Positions 10,868 to 22,789 are shown, counted from the first letter of the stretch. The stretch is 64,000 nucleotides of DNA from Impatiens glandulifera (GCF_907164915.1 NC_061866.1:50403113-50467112); one strand, 5' to 3'. Numbers and translations are program-made. Notes: a model not told the origin generated them from the letters alone.

Positions 10868-11346
10868 TGTTACGGTCTAAAATCAAGACCTCGGTCCTAG
10901 AATAAATTCCAGCAACCTTTCTCGGCACCCGGTCTCGGTCCTATGGTGCACATGGGCCAGATTTCTGTTTTGTTGTTTTATTATTTTGTTTTGTTTTTCT
11001 TTTTCTATTTTACAAACTGAATTCTGTTATTTTCTAGTATTTGTTGTAACCGAATATTCTGGGGCAAGACATCACCTATATAAGGATGATCTTTCTTCCC
11101 CAATGACCCATGAATAGAATGATAAAGATGTGACTTCGCCCCTATTCGTCTATTATTATTATTATGGATTGTTTGGTATAGACCAACAGTATTTCTCTTC
11201 GCACCCTTGGTTCTTCTATTCCCTCACCCCCAAATTCTCTATTGAAAACCTTCCGCTGCCCTTTGATTGTAGAATTTCCACCAGTCTTAGAGATCAAGAA
11301 CTCGATTCTTGAACCCAAAACACACCTTACGAAATAAGTCGTAACA
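10868..11346 (+). repeat. 5' LTR of the gag-only element
   Basis: This LTR starts TGTTACGGTC and ends AAGTCGTAACA. A TATA box (ctatataagg, about 11078-11087) is the likely promoter. A (tta)n run follows downstream of it. The primer binding site begins four bases past the LTR end. Confidence 0.92.
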
Positions 11347-11402
11347 TTCTTGGTATCAGAGCAAGACGATCCTCAAATGAAAGAAACCCGATAGCAACAA
11401 AG

Positions 11403-12449
11403 ATGGATGATATTAAGACCCTACTCGAAGGGCTGACCCAACAATATGCCTCCATGAATACTGCCCTGCGACAACATATGACCGAACATGCTGCCTTGCA
11501 CAATGCTTTTCTGCAAAATGTGAATAGAATGTATGCTGCTGGAAAAAGCTTGACAGCCATTGAAAAAGGTGCGTTTAATAATGGTCAAAATCCTCGCACC
11601 CGACCCTATAATATTGCTTTTTGCTACCTTCCTCCAACCCAGCTCACAAATGTTAATATTCCTGAATTTGATGGGACTGATTTGGAGGGATGACTCTTAT
11701 TTGCCGAGCAAGTCTTTAGGGAGAGCAAGACGAATGATGCCACAAAGCTAGACATTGTCCGCACTCACGTCTCAAAAGAGGCAAGAACGTGGCATGAATC
11801 ATATCTATGTAATCGCAACCAAAAGGTAGCGTTGACGTGGGATGCATTCAAGAGGGATCTCTTGCTACGATTCGGTCGCAGGCTCTGGTACTGTGCCAAG
11901 CCGCCGCTACTGCCAAAACCATGCATTGTTAACACGGTCTGGCCGAGCACAAACCGGACGACTGATCCCAAGGAAGACCGACACTATACTTGCAATGATA
12001 ATTGGGAGCCCAATCATAGGTGCAAATCCAGATTGTTCATGTCCCCGACTAATCAGCAAGAAGTTCAAGAACTCGTTCAAGAACCCGTCCAAGAATCAGA
12101 TTTTTATGACCCACTTTTGCTACTTGAGACATGGAACAAACGTGTCATTATTTTGCACCCTTTCACGGTCCAGAAGGGTACCCCTCGGTCGCGGGTCAAC
12201 ATAATACAAAGCGACCAGCTACACAAGGCCTTGGAAAATTATAATGTTGCTGCCACAGTACAAATAAAGAGTAAAAACGAATACCAAAGTGTTTCACTTG
12301 TTTTGGAAGACACTCTAGAAAATTTCCAAAAAATAATCAAAGGGCTCACCCAACAACCCACCACCAGCCAGGAAGGTAGTCGGAAGACATGGCTATGTTG
12401 TTGCACATGTGTTGCTGGTCTGGATAAAGGACTGAGCTTGGTTGTTTGA
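11403..12449 (+). pseudogene. gag-like gene of the non-autonomous element, one internal stop
   Basis: From the ATG at 11403 a single frame runs to the stop at 12447-12449, interrupted only by TGA at 11691-11693. That codon lies in the conserved phrase FDGTD-EG-W where Trp (TGG) is usual, so one G-to-A change explains it. The gag core continues in the same frame beyond the stop (FAEQVFRESK, ARTWHESYL, WDAFKRDLLLRFG). A degenerate zinc knuckle (YTCNDNWEPNHRCKS) follows, then a stretch of about 130 residues without recognised domain. The absence of frameshifts suggests gag was under selection until recently, or that the element is young (inference). Confidence 0.78.
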
Positions 12450-12704
12450 AGATAGTCTAGAGTATGCCCGGAAGAAAATGGCCCTTTTGCTGCACCGGGT
12501 GTGTTGGGCCGAAGGAAGGACTGGTTGTGGAGCATGAAGACCGAAAGCTTCTAAGAAATGCGGTCCTAAGACTCCGACACTTGCTGGACTTGCTGAAGTC
12601 CGACCGAATTCTTTGAAATATTGAGAATGCGCATTAGAGGCTCGGCAGACTCGGCAGACCACGGTCTTTTTCGTCGAGGACGACGAAATTTGAAGGGGAG
12701 ATAT

Positions 12705-13182
12705 TGTTACGGTCTAAAATCAAGGCCTCGGTCTTAGAATAAATTTCAGCAACCTTTCTCGGCACCCGGTCTCGGTCCTATGGTGCACATGGGCCATATT
12801 TCTGTTTTGTTGTTGTATTATTTTGTTTTGCTTTCCTTTTCTATTTTACAAACCGAATTATGTTATTTTCTAGTATTTGTTGTAACCGAATATTCTGAGG
12901 CAATACATCACCTATATAAGGATTATCTTTCTTCCCCAAGGACCCATGAATAGAATGATGAAGATGTGACTTCGCCCCTATTCGTCTATTATTATTATTA
13001 TTGACTGTTTGGTATAGACCAACAATATTTCTCTTCGCACCCTTGGTTCTTCTATCGCCTCACCCCCAAATTCTCTATTGAAAACCTTCCACTGCCCTTT
13101 GATTGTAGAATTTCCACCTGTCTTAGAGATCAAGAGCTCGATTCTTGAACCCAAAACACACCTTACGAAACAAGTCGTAACA
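12705..13182 (+). repeat. 3' LTR of the gag-only element
   Basis: This 478-bp copy has the same ends as the 5' LTR, and the TATA box is kept. The target duplication gtatg follows directly. Confidence 0.92.
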
Positions 13183-13187
13183 GTATG

Positions 13188-14764
13188 TTATCTGTGATTA
13201 TTGGTGGATAATATTAATGATATTAATGGTATGTTGTTGTTTGATTGTGATAAAAATACACTTGAAATTTTAATTGTCTTGGGTTTAAGATTATTAGACA
13301 AGGATGAAGTATACTATAAAGAGAATAGGGTTTACACGAATTCAAACCCGAATAAAAGTAAAATATTTCAGGATGGATTGATTTCGTGTTTTCATATATG
13401 CCCAAAATCTCTTAAAGTAATTATGCTTGTTTAAAAGGGTTAACGAGTCCTCACAATCGGTCGCACATTTTAATTGTGATAGTTTATTCATATTAAAAAA
13501 TAATAAGAAAATGAGTTAAAAGAATATGTAAATATATTTTAAGAGTAATGATAAAGAACGATAATTTAGTATTATAAATAATGTCAAAAATGATAAGTCA
13601 ACACGTAATTGGACTTAAATTTAATACGAATGAGAAATTTCATTTTTCAAGTTTAATCATGCGTTGACAGATCATTTTTAACACCATTCTATTTTTACTC
13701 ATATTCTAGTGTTACCCAAAGAATATGTTGTTCATTAATGATTTATAACTATTAAAACTTAGAAGTATCATTTGTGATAACTATGTCTCTACTCTCTATA
13801 CAAACTATTACTATTTCAAAAATTATGGACCTATGTCTCTATACAAACTATTATTATTTCAAATATTATGGACCAATAAAACTTTCAGGCCCAATTTACT
13901 TATTTTCTTATGGGCCAGTCGAAGAGGCCCAATTTACTTATTTTCTTATGGGCCGGCCAAAGAAGATTCTTGTACATTTTATTGGGCCCACGCATGATCT
14001 TGACAAGAGACTAAATAAAAATAAAAAATCAAGTATATTGTTATTACAATTTAATTTATTCTAACATCGATCTATCCAGATAAATTATCAGAATAGTTTT
14101 GATATTTTGGTGATAATATTCTTGATCATGTAGTTTGATTAATCTTATTTAATACGACTACTCTCTATTTTTAAATTACAAAAAAAAAAAAAATGATTTT
14201 TTTTATTTAATTGATAAAGAGTTTGAGTTACAATATAATACAAGACCAAAATAAAATTGTAGCTATGATCATTTTTGCAAAACATAATATAACAATTTAA
14301 AATTGATAAATATTTATTATTAAAACTTAATTAGGCCCTTTTCAAATTCACTCTAAACTATATATTTAAATAAATCCTTCAATGATCAAACATTTTTTTA
14401 AATAAAAAAAAATTGAACAATATATTAGTAACATTTCTCAGATTTATACATAAAACAATCTAATTATTATAAACTTTTTTTAAAAATTTTTTTTTCAAGA
14501 ATGTATAACAAATTTTAAATGTAATGTTATCAGCCATTTATAAATGAACAAAAAAAAAACAGAGATAGGCAAATAACATAAACAGAGACAAGTTGATTAC
14601 CAACAAAATATAGTGGAATAAATGTTATCTAGAACAAAAGAATATTAACCCATCATATTTTTTTAGTATTACTTAAACACAGATGACATATTAAGAATCA
14701 GAGGATAATGACAAACATAATACAGTACTGCTAACTTAGCATTATCTAAAAAAAAGACAAAATC
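13188..14764. other. Intergenic AT-rich DNA, no gene
   Basis: No gene recognised. A tandem-like phrase around 13870-13960 (gggcc...cccaatttacttattttcttatgggcc) occurs twice. A poly-A run lies at about 14180. The open frames here are short and carry no recognisable domain. Confidence 0.4.
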
Positions 14765-15104
14765 AAATGACAAACAAATTAGGCCTCATCCGTCGGAGTA
14801 GGAGGATGAACACAATAGATAGATATCGACAAATATACTAGGTATTAAGAAACAGATGATAATGACAAACATACTAGGTATTATCAGCGTTCTCTTATTG
14901 TTTAAATAAAATAAAAAAAAAGACATAATCGATTATGTTCTGTATCTTGAATTTTAGTTTTATTTAGATAATACAAAGTAAGAGAACACTAATAAGACAT
15001 TGTTTGTCATTATTCTCTATTTTTTAATACCTATTATGTTTGTTGATATCTATATATTGTTCATTCTCCTCCTGCAACAGACTAGGCCTAATCTGGTTGT
15101 CATT
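14765..15104. repeat. Foldback (inverted repeat) element 1
   Basis: The left arm, about 14765-14912, and the right arm, about 14951-15104, are imperfect inverted copies. Both carry attaggcct, the ggagga/tcctcc tract, gatatc-like and taggtatta phrases, and the gttctctta phrase near the loop. The spacer is about 38 bp. An RNA from either strand would form a hairpin of about 150 bp. No flanking duplication is evident. It sits directly beyond the broken 3' end of the ATG3 pseudogene. Confidence 0.7.
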
Positions 15105-15237
15105 CAACATAGATATTTTGCAAGACATACCAATACTCAGTCAACGGAATTAAAAAAAAAAATATTAGATAAATGAATATGACAAACCTTATTATAAGGA
15201 AAAAATGGAAGCAAAAGAATTTTTTGCACAAGCATAC

Positions 15238-16549
15238 CTGACGTGATGCTAACATCGTACGAGCAGGTTTTAAGAATATTGTCATCATCATCAGGTTCAT
15301 GGGCCACAAGATAAGTAGATTGCAGGGTTGCCTGCACATACACTAAATTCAATCAAAAGTATTTGACATAGGGTATCCTGATTAGTTCATGAGTTTCTTT
15401 AACTGATGCCAAAGCACAAGCTCTATAGCAGTTGTGCAGTGCAAAGGTTAACAATGGGTTGGTCTATGTGATTATACAGATTGAGTATGAGATAGAGACA
15501 TTGTCGATATCTCAGTTCTTTTTTAATGAACCGCCAACAAATTTCAAGTTTCGAGTAATTTTCTGAAGCTTCCTTTTCAAACTACTACTAACTAAATGGT
15601 ATATGTATCAGATAAATAATAAGCTCAAGGAAGGTTAATTAATTACATACAGGATCATTTTAAATCATGTTGTCTTGATCTTCATATTCAGCCATGTCTG
15701 GTATGTAATCATCGTCACCCCCACCAAAGTATGATGGAATAAATTGAATGGTACTTTTCTTGTTGATATCCAAGCTCACCATGGACGGAAGGTTTTCTTC
15801 GTCATCAGATTTGTTTTCTATCAAAATTCACATTCTTTTCAAAAAAACTACTACAACTTATAAGTGCATTGAACTAGGTTCTGTAAATGTTGTTACCTAT
15901 TTTGGCTTTCCATGAGTGGCCATCCAACCATCATTGTCCTCATCATCTAGAAGAACTTCTCCACCAGAAGTTTCATAGTCTTCTTCAGCAAAAGATATAA
16001 AACGGATTATAAGAGTTCTAAGTGCAGCAGTTATATGACTTCCACTTGCTATTACCATTTCTTGTGATCAAAAATTGCTTTTCTGCTGGTAAATATGACT
16101 TCCTCTTGCTTTGCTCACCAGATTCCCTACAATACATCACAAGAACCAACAAAGCAGAACAACATTTTTATGTTCAGGAGCCATAATCACATTCAATTCT
16201 CACAAATTCAAGTCAATTTCAGAAAAGACGCTATCATCACATCAAAAATGAAAGCAAAACAAGCATAGGTTTGGAATATCTAAGTTTCAGTTTTTTCGTG
16301 ACTTTCCAAATGGTTTAAGGGAATTAAGTTATTAACTGTCTTAAAATGAAGAAACAGAAATGGAGAATAAAGAAATCAGCTGATGGAAAAGGGTAATATC
16401 CGAATTACCATGACCAAGTGGGGCATTTGGAAACGAGATTGTCGTCGTTCTTGGACGCTAAGAACGCCTTTCTCCTTGAAAGCGGAGACAGTGCGATGAT
16501 GGCTTGTGATCCTCTTGAATGCTTCGTGAAGCTTCTGCCAAAGAAGCAT
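15238..16549 (-). pseudogene. ATG3 pseudogene, truncated, introns retained
   Basis: Five exons of ATG3, the E2-like enzyme that couples ATG8 to phosphatidylethanolamine in autophagy. Exon 1 (16549-16411) encodes QKLHEAF and TVSAFKEKGVLSV. Exon 2 (16136-16056) encodes SGEQSKRKSYLPAEKQFLIT. Exon 3 (about 15994-15897) encodes GGEVLLDDEDNDGW. Exon 4 (about 15821-15651) encodes IQFIPSYFGGGDDDYIPDMA. Exon 5 (15331-15238) encodes LQSTYLVAHEPDDDDNIL and YDVSIT. Defects: a frameshift in exon 1, loss of the start and acceptor of exon 3, and a TAA in place of Glu after DNMI in exon 4. The whole C-terminal half with the catalytic Cys is missing. Splice sites survive in several introns, so this is a DNA-level copy, not a retrocopy. 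Confidence 0.88.
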
Positions 16550-16830
16550 CTTCTAAATCCCTCTAAGCTGATTCTTTGATCAGTATAAAGTGGAATCAGT
16601 GAAGAAAATCAAGAACATGAAATTAACGAAAACGTTTCAAATATCGTGCTATGCTAGGGTAGATGATTCATGATAATTTAGCCCCTTCACTCAATCTAAC
16701 ACCTAGTCACATGCGCAAGCCTTAAAATTAAAAATTAAAATATAATAACTCTTTATTTACTTATATACAGAATATTCATCTTTTATATTACTAATTATGC
16801 AAATATCTTTTTTCATATTCCTTTCTCCAA

Positions 16831-17575
16831 TCCTACTCCTTAATTAACTCAAAAATTATTTATTTATCCCTATTAATTTTATATATTTAATTTTTATCTT
16901 ATTTATTTTACTTATTTTATTTTATTTAATTATTAAATTTTTTTTTATCATGAAATATAATTAATTAATTTTTAATATTCTTTTTTCTATTTAAAAAAAT
17001 CTAAAAATATATAATTAATTTTAAATATTATATATTAATAATAAAATTAAAATAAAATAATAATTTTATATAAAATAAATATTTTAAAAAGTTAAATATG
17101 AAATATTTTAATAAAAAATATTATACAAATGTTATCGTTTATATTATTAAATAAAACATTATATTTAATTTGACTAATTATTAATATATAATATATTAAA
17201 GACTTTATCTTATTTATTTATTTATTAAATAATTTTATTTATAAAAAAAATTAAATTTTATAAGTATTTTAATATACATATATAATTAATATAATAAAAT
17301 ATAAAATATTTATATTTTATTAAATTAATACACATTTCAATATTTAATATATTTTAAATAATTATAATATAAAAATAATAATATTTTGTATTTTAATTAA
17401 ATAAATAAAGTTAAAAAAACATATTAAAAATTAATTAATTAATTATATTTAATAAAAAAAATTTAATAATTAAATAAAATAAAATAAGTAAATAAAATAA
17501 AATAAGAAAGATAAATATATAAAAATGATAGGAATAAATAAATAATTTTTGAGTTAATTGAGGAGTGAAGGCGGA
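16831..17575. repeat. Foldback element 2, long AT-rich inverted repeat
   Basis: The left arm (about 16831-16985) contains ttaattaactcaaaaatta followed by runs of ttattttattttatt. The right arm (about 17420-17575) is its inverted copy, ending taatttttgagttaattga. The arms are about 150 bp with few mismatches, and the 430-bp middle is almost pure A/T. No coding content is present. It looks like a large MITE or foldback transposon, but no clear flanking duplication was found. Confidence 0.72.
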
Positions 17576-17696
17576 AGTGGAAATATGGGAGAGGTGGGAA
17601 AAACACATCCCATTAATTATATAATTTTCTTATACATATATATATTAATAAATTAATGTTAAATGCATCTCTCATTAATTTTTGTATGTATTCATA

Positions 17697-18042
17697 GGGA
17701 AATTTGATGAAATGGCCTTTAAAAAGGCCTTAAATGCAGAAAGTGTCAGCGCATTAATTTTAATGCGTTGGTGACACATTTATTTTTTTTGGACGAAAAT
17801 ACCCTAGTTGCGGGAATTTTTTTTTTTTCAAAATATTTTAATTATGAATCTCTTTTTGGACGAAAATGCCCCAGTTGCGTCACGCAATTGCGAGATGAAA
17901 AAAAATTCATCTCGTGATTGAGGACGTCTCACGACATAGGCAAAATCGTCCAAAAACAGTAAAAGGTGTCACCAACGCTTTTTTTAAGCGCTGCACTTTT
18001 AGCATTTAAGGCCTTTTTGAGGGCCATCTAATCAAATTCCCA
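17697..18042. mobile_element. MULE-type MITE
   Basis: Inverted termini of about 40 bp: gggaaatttgatgaaatggc on the left and the inverted copy of gccatctaatcaaattccc on the right, both continuing through aaggccttaaatgc. A perfect 9-bp target duplication gtattcata flanks the element (17688-17696 and 18043-18051), the length made by Mutator-like transposases. It is 346 bp long with no coding capacity. The interior has inverted tracts with ttggacgaaaat and a gcgtcacgcaattgcgag palindrome-like stretch. Confidence 0.88.
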
Positions 18043-18304
18043 GTATTCATATGTATATAACACAATCAATTATAAAGATATAAAATTTATATTTACTTTA
18101 AATATATTCAGATGGTTCAATACAAAATTTTAATATTTTAATTCTTGACAATGTCTTCAAACTCTTCGAGAACTTGATTTATATGAGGTCTAAGAGTAAG
18201 TGAAGGAGAACAATAAGTCAATGTAAGGTCAAATAAATTTAAAATCTAACCTATTTTAAATAAGTTTTGTAATAATACATATCTCTGAAATAAGAGAGCA
18301 ACAA

Positions 18305-18390
18305 CAGTGAGGTTAGTAACACTACTTTACTATCATCAAGTGTGTAGCAGTGAGGTTGGTAACACTACTTTACTATCATCAAGTGTGTAG
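18305..18390. repeat. 43-bp tandem duplication
   Basis: Two copies of a 43-bp unit beginning cagtgaggtt(a/g)gtaac and ending aagtgtgtag, starting at 18305 and 18348, differ at one base. A recent local duplication in non-coding DNA. Confidence 0.8.
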
Positions 18391-18639
18391 CTTGAGAAAT
18401 TTTCAACTAGCCTTAGGGAGGGAATTCTACTTCGGTATTGATGAATTGATTCACATTGCTTCCGATGATTGTTGATATTTTCAAAGAACAACCGAATAAC
18501 ATGAGAATCAATGAGGCATACACTTATGGATCCTCTTTATAATTAAATAAATCCAATCATATTATATATATATATATGATCTATGAAACAACTGTATCCA
18601 AACACCGTATGCATTAGAGTGTATGCATTAGAGTGTTAT

Positions 18640-18984
18640 TAAAATAAATATAAGTTATATTCACATAGAAATGCCTATGTTTTGATTGAGACGGTACATA
18701 TGAAAATGTTCATGTAAGAATTATAATAAGTTATATTAGATAACTTGTTGAATATGGTAAAATAATTTTAGTTATAAAGTTATTTCTATTTATGTTATTA
18801 TACCAATAGTTTAGGGCTATTTTGTAAGATGTATGAAGCTACTGTATCACTGTTAATAAGATCGGGAGATGGCCCCGTATAATCTATTACGTTTTTTTCA
18901 ATTCTTGTTCTTACATTGAAAAACATTACTCAATCACAAGTTTTTCCACTTGATTCTAAAAATTAACATGATATTAGAGCAGGA
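18640..18984 (+). mobile_element. Remnant of an LTR end with a decayed primer site
   Basis: The sequence up to 18967 ends ...ttgattctaaaaattaaca, like the 3' end of a plant LTR. It is followed by TGATATTAGAGCAGG (18969-18983), two changes from the iMet primer site TGGTATCAGAGCAGG. No gag or pol follows; repeat B begins within 100 bp. The left border of the LTR could not be placed. Probably a truncated copia- or gypsy-type element onto which the repeat array was joined. Confidence 0.5.
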
Positions 18985-19062
18985 CGAAGTTTCTTCTTCT
19001 TCTGATTCTTCGTCTAGGTCTACTTATAGTTCTTCAGATACTACGATAGATTCGGAAGAAGA

Positions 19063-22000
19063 AGTCACTACTTATTCTACTCCACTAGCCTTAGCAACGC
19101 ACAATGAAGCCAACAATGTAGGCTTTGATGAAAAACACTCCAAAGAAATATTTAACAACAACGAAGAGGACTACTTCTAGACTAAAGCTATACTTAACAA
19201 AATTAAGGAAGACAAAGACTATGAGGCTGTACGAACAGACCACAAACTCAGTGAAAAATATACCATGTTAATTTATACTTTTTTGTTTTGTTTAATTTTA
19301 TTACAAGGTGGTGTTGTTTTGAAAGGAAAAAAAAGGAAAATGAGAAGAAGAGGAAGAGGAAGAGGAAAAGGAAGAGGAGAAAGAGGAGGAGGAGAAAGAG
19401 GAGGAGGAGAAAGAGGAAGAAGAAGATGAGAAAAATGAGGAGGAGAAAATGTAATATTATTTATACGTGTTACAAATAATTAAAGATTCATGTTTTTACA
19501 ATACAGAATAAGTTATTATCATTATATTGGGTATCTAGTGATATTAGAGAAATATTTATATGAAAATGACTTAAAGTCATAATATAAAAATAGTGTGTGT
19601 AATCTTCTTTATAAAATGACCTTCGATATTTTAATCGCTCTCACTCTTATTTTGATATTTTAATCTCTCTCTCACACTATTTATTTTGCTCCCTTGGCCT
19701 TAACAGCGCACAATGAAGTCAGCAATGGAGGCTTTGATGAAGAATTCTCCAAAGAAATATTTAACAGCAGCAAAGAGGGCCACTGCTAGAACTAAAGTTA
19801 TACTTGACAAAATTAAGTAATACGTAGACTATGAGGCTGTTCGAACAACCCACAAACTCAATGAAAAAATATATCATGTTAATTTATAGTTTTTTGTTTT
19901 GTTTAATTTTATTACAAGATGATGTTCTTTTGAAAAAAAAATGAAAAAGAGGAGTAAGAGAAAGAGGAGTATCAGGAAGAGGAAGAGGATGAAGAAGAGA
20001 GAAGGAAGTGTGTCGGGGGAGCAGGAATAGGATGAGGAGGAAGAAAAAGAGGAGGAAGAGGAGAAGGAAAACATGTATCATTATTTATGCATATTACAGA
20101 TAATTAAATATTTTCGTTTCTTGCAATACATAATAGGTTGTTGTCATTATATTGGTTACGTAGTGATATTAGAGGAGTATTTCTATGAAAATGACTTAAA
20201 ACCATAACATAAAAATTGTGTGTGTAATCTTCTTTAAAAAATGATTTTCGATATTTTAATCTCTCTCTTATTTTGATATTTTAATCTCTCTCTAACTACT
20301 TATTCTACTCCCCTAGCCTTAACAACGCATAATGAAGACAACATGCAGGCTTTGATTAAGAACACTCCAAGAATATATATTTAACAGCAGCGGAGATGGC
20401 TGTTGCTAGAACAAAAACTATATATACTTAACAAAATTAAGGAAGACGTAGACTATGAGGTTGTCCGAACAGCCCACAAACTCAGTGGAAAGATATACAA
20501 TGTTAATATATAGTTTTTTATTTTGTTTAATTTTATTACAATGTGGTTTTTCTTTTGAAGAAAAAATGGAAAAGGGGAGGAAAAGAAAGAGGAGGAGCTC
20601 TGCCGGAGGAGGTAGAAGAAGACGAGGAAAAGGAGGAGGAGAAAATGTATCATTATTTATGCGTGTGGAAGATAGTTAAAAATTCTTGTTTCTTGCAATA
20701 CATAATATGTTGTCATTATATTGGTTACGTAGTGATATTAGAAGAGTATTTCTATGAAAACGATTTAAAGTCATAACTTAAAAATGATGTGTGTAATCTT
20801 CTTTATAAATGACCTTCGATATTTTAATCTCTCTCACTCTTACTTTGATATTTTAATCTTTCCTCTTACTACTTATTTTGCTCCACTGGCCTTAGAAGCG
20901 CACAACAATGAGAAAATGCAACATTATTTATGCGTGTTCCAGATAGTTAAAGATTCCTATTTTGTAATACATAATAGATTGTTTTCATTATATTGGTTAC
21001 GTAGTGATATTAGAGAAATATTTTTATAAAAATGAATTAAAGTCATAACATAAAAATGATGCGTGTAATCTTATTTATAAAATGACATTCGATATTTTAA
21101 TCTCTCTCACTCTTATTTTGATATTTAAATCTCTCTCACTACTTATTCTGCTCCCATGGCCTTAACAGTGCTCAATGAAGCCAACAATGGAGACTTTGAT
21201 GAAGAACACTCCAAAGAAATATTTAACAGTAGCGGAGATTACTGCTGCTAGAACTAAAATTATACTTGACAAAATTAAGGAAGACGCAGACTATGATGCT
21301 GCCCGAACAACCCACAAACTCAGTGAAAAGATATACCATGTTAATTTAAAGTTTTTTGTTTTGTTTAATTTTATTACAAGGTGGTGATTTTTGAAGAAAA
21401 AAAGGAAAATGAGGAGGAAGAGAAGAGGAGTAGGTGTGCCGGAGGAGAAGGCGAGGGAGGAGAATGAGGAGGAGAAAATGTAGCATTATTTATGCATGTT
21501 GCAGATAGTTAAAGATTCATATTTCTTACAATACATAATAAGTTGTTGTCATTATATTGGTTACGTAGTGATATTGAAAAAATATTTATATGAAAATGAT
21601 TTAAAGTTACAACATAAAATGGTGCGTGTAATCTTTTTATAAAATAACTTTCGATATTTTAATCTCTCTCACTCTTACTTTGATATTTTTATCTCACTCT
21701 AACTACTTATTCTGTTCCCCTGCCTTAGTAGCGCACAATGAAGCCAATAATGGAGACTTTTATGAAGAACACTCCAAAGAAATATATTTAACAGCAGCGG
21801 AGAAGGCTGTTGCTAGAACTAAAACTATATATACTTGACAAAATTAAGGAAGATGCAAACTACGAGGTTGCCCGAACAACCCATAAACTCCGTGAAAAGA
21901 TATACAATGTTAATTTATAGTTTTTTATTTTGTTTAATTTTATTACAATGAGGTTTTTTATTTTGAAGGAAAAAAGGAAAATTGGGAGGAAATGAAAGAG

Positions 22001-22750
22001 GAGGAAAAAGAGGAGGAGGTGTGCCGGAGGAGGAGAAGGTGGAAGAAGAGGAGGAGAAAATGTATCATTATTTATGCGTGTGATAGATAGTTAAAGATTC
22101 ATGTTTTTACAATACATAATAGGTTGTTGTCATTATATTGGTTACGTAGTGATATTAGATGAGTATTTATATGAAAATGACTTAAAAAGTCGTAACATAA
22201 AAATTGTGTGTGTAATCTTATTTATAAATGACATTCGATATTTTAATCTCTCTTTCACTCTTACTTTTATATTTTAATCTCTCTTACTACTTATTCTGCT
22301 CTTCTGGCCTTAGCAGCGCACAATGAAGCCAACATAAAGGTTTTGATAAAGGCTACTTCAAAGAAATATTTAACATCAGCGTAGAAAGTTGCTGCTAGAA
22401 CTAAAACTATACTTAACAAAATTAAGGAAGATGCAGACTATGAGGCTACCCGAACAGCCCACAAACTCAGTGAAAATATATACCATGTTAATTTATAGTT
22501 TTTTGTTTTGTTTAATTTTATTACAAGTTAGTGTTCTTTTGAAGGAAAAAAAAGGAAAATGAGGAGAAAAAGGAGGAAGAAGATGAGAAGGTGTTCCGGA
22601 GGAAGAGGAGTAGGAGGAGAAGGAGGAGGAAAAGAAAGAAAAGAGGAGGAGAAAATGTAACATTATTTATGTGTGTTGCAGATAGTTAAAGATTCTTGTT
22701 TCTTGTAATACAGAATATGATGTTGTCATTATATTGGTTACGTAGTGAGA
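19063..22750 (+). repeat. Tandem array of a captured gene fragment (repeat B), seven units
   Basis: Units begin with ctcactacttattctgctcc near 19063, 19673, 20293, 20868, 21137, 21702 and 22277. The period is 565-620 bp apart from one internally deleted unit of about 270 bp; the last unit is truncated at the foldback element. Each holds an intron-like tract, an AG acceptor-like cag, an exon-like segment (frame MKPTMEALMKNTPKKYLTAA..., ending KLSEK), a second intron-like segment, a purine-rich (gga)n tract, and a shared tail with gttaaagattc and tggttacgtagtgatatt. The exon frame is open in some units (21175-21387) and broken in others. The source gene is unknown. High mutual similarity implies amplification after capture. 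Confidence 0.82.
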
Positions 22751-22789
22751 AAATAGTTGTAGTTGTATAACAAATTTGATCAATTTCTT

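Larger units (their letters stand above)
10868..13182 (+). mobile_element. Non-autonomous LTR retrotransposon carrying only gag (TR-GAG type)
   Basis: LTRs at 10868-11346 and 12705-13182 enclose 1.36 kb. A 5-bp target duplication gtatg lies at 10863-10867 and 13183-13187. The iMet primer site TGGTATCAGAGC is at 11351-11362, and the purine tract gaaggggagatat lies just before the 3' LTR. The only coding content is one gag-like frame. There is no protease, RT, RNase H or integrase. This layout matches the described TR-GAG class, which must borrow enzymes from an autonomous relative (inference). By eye the LTRs differ at about 23 of 479 positions. Confidence 0.9.

Noticed and set aside
14400..18040. 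Active ATG3 gene
   Set aside because: Frameshift in exon 1, stop in exon 4, missing part of exon 3 and no catalytic half within reach.
19063..22750. Regularly spaced repeats that could suggest a CRISPR array
   Set aside because: Units are about 600 bp and repeat along their whole length, with no short repeat and unique spacer pattern. The genome is eukaryotic.
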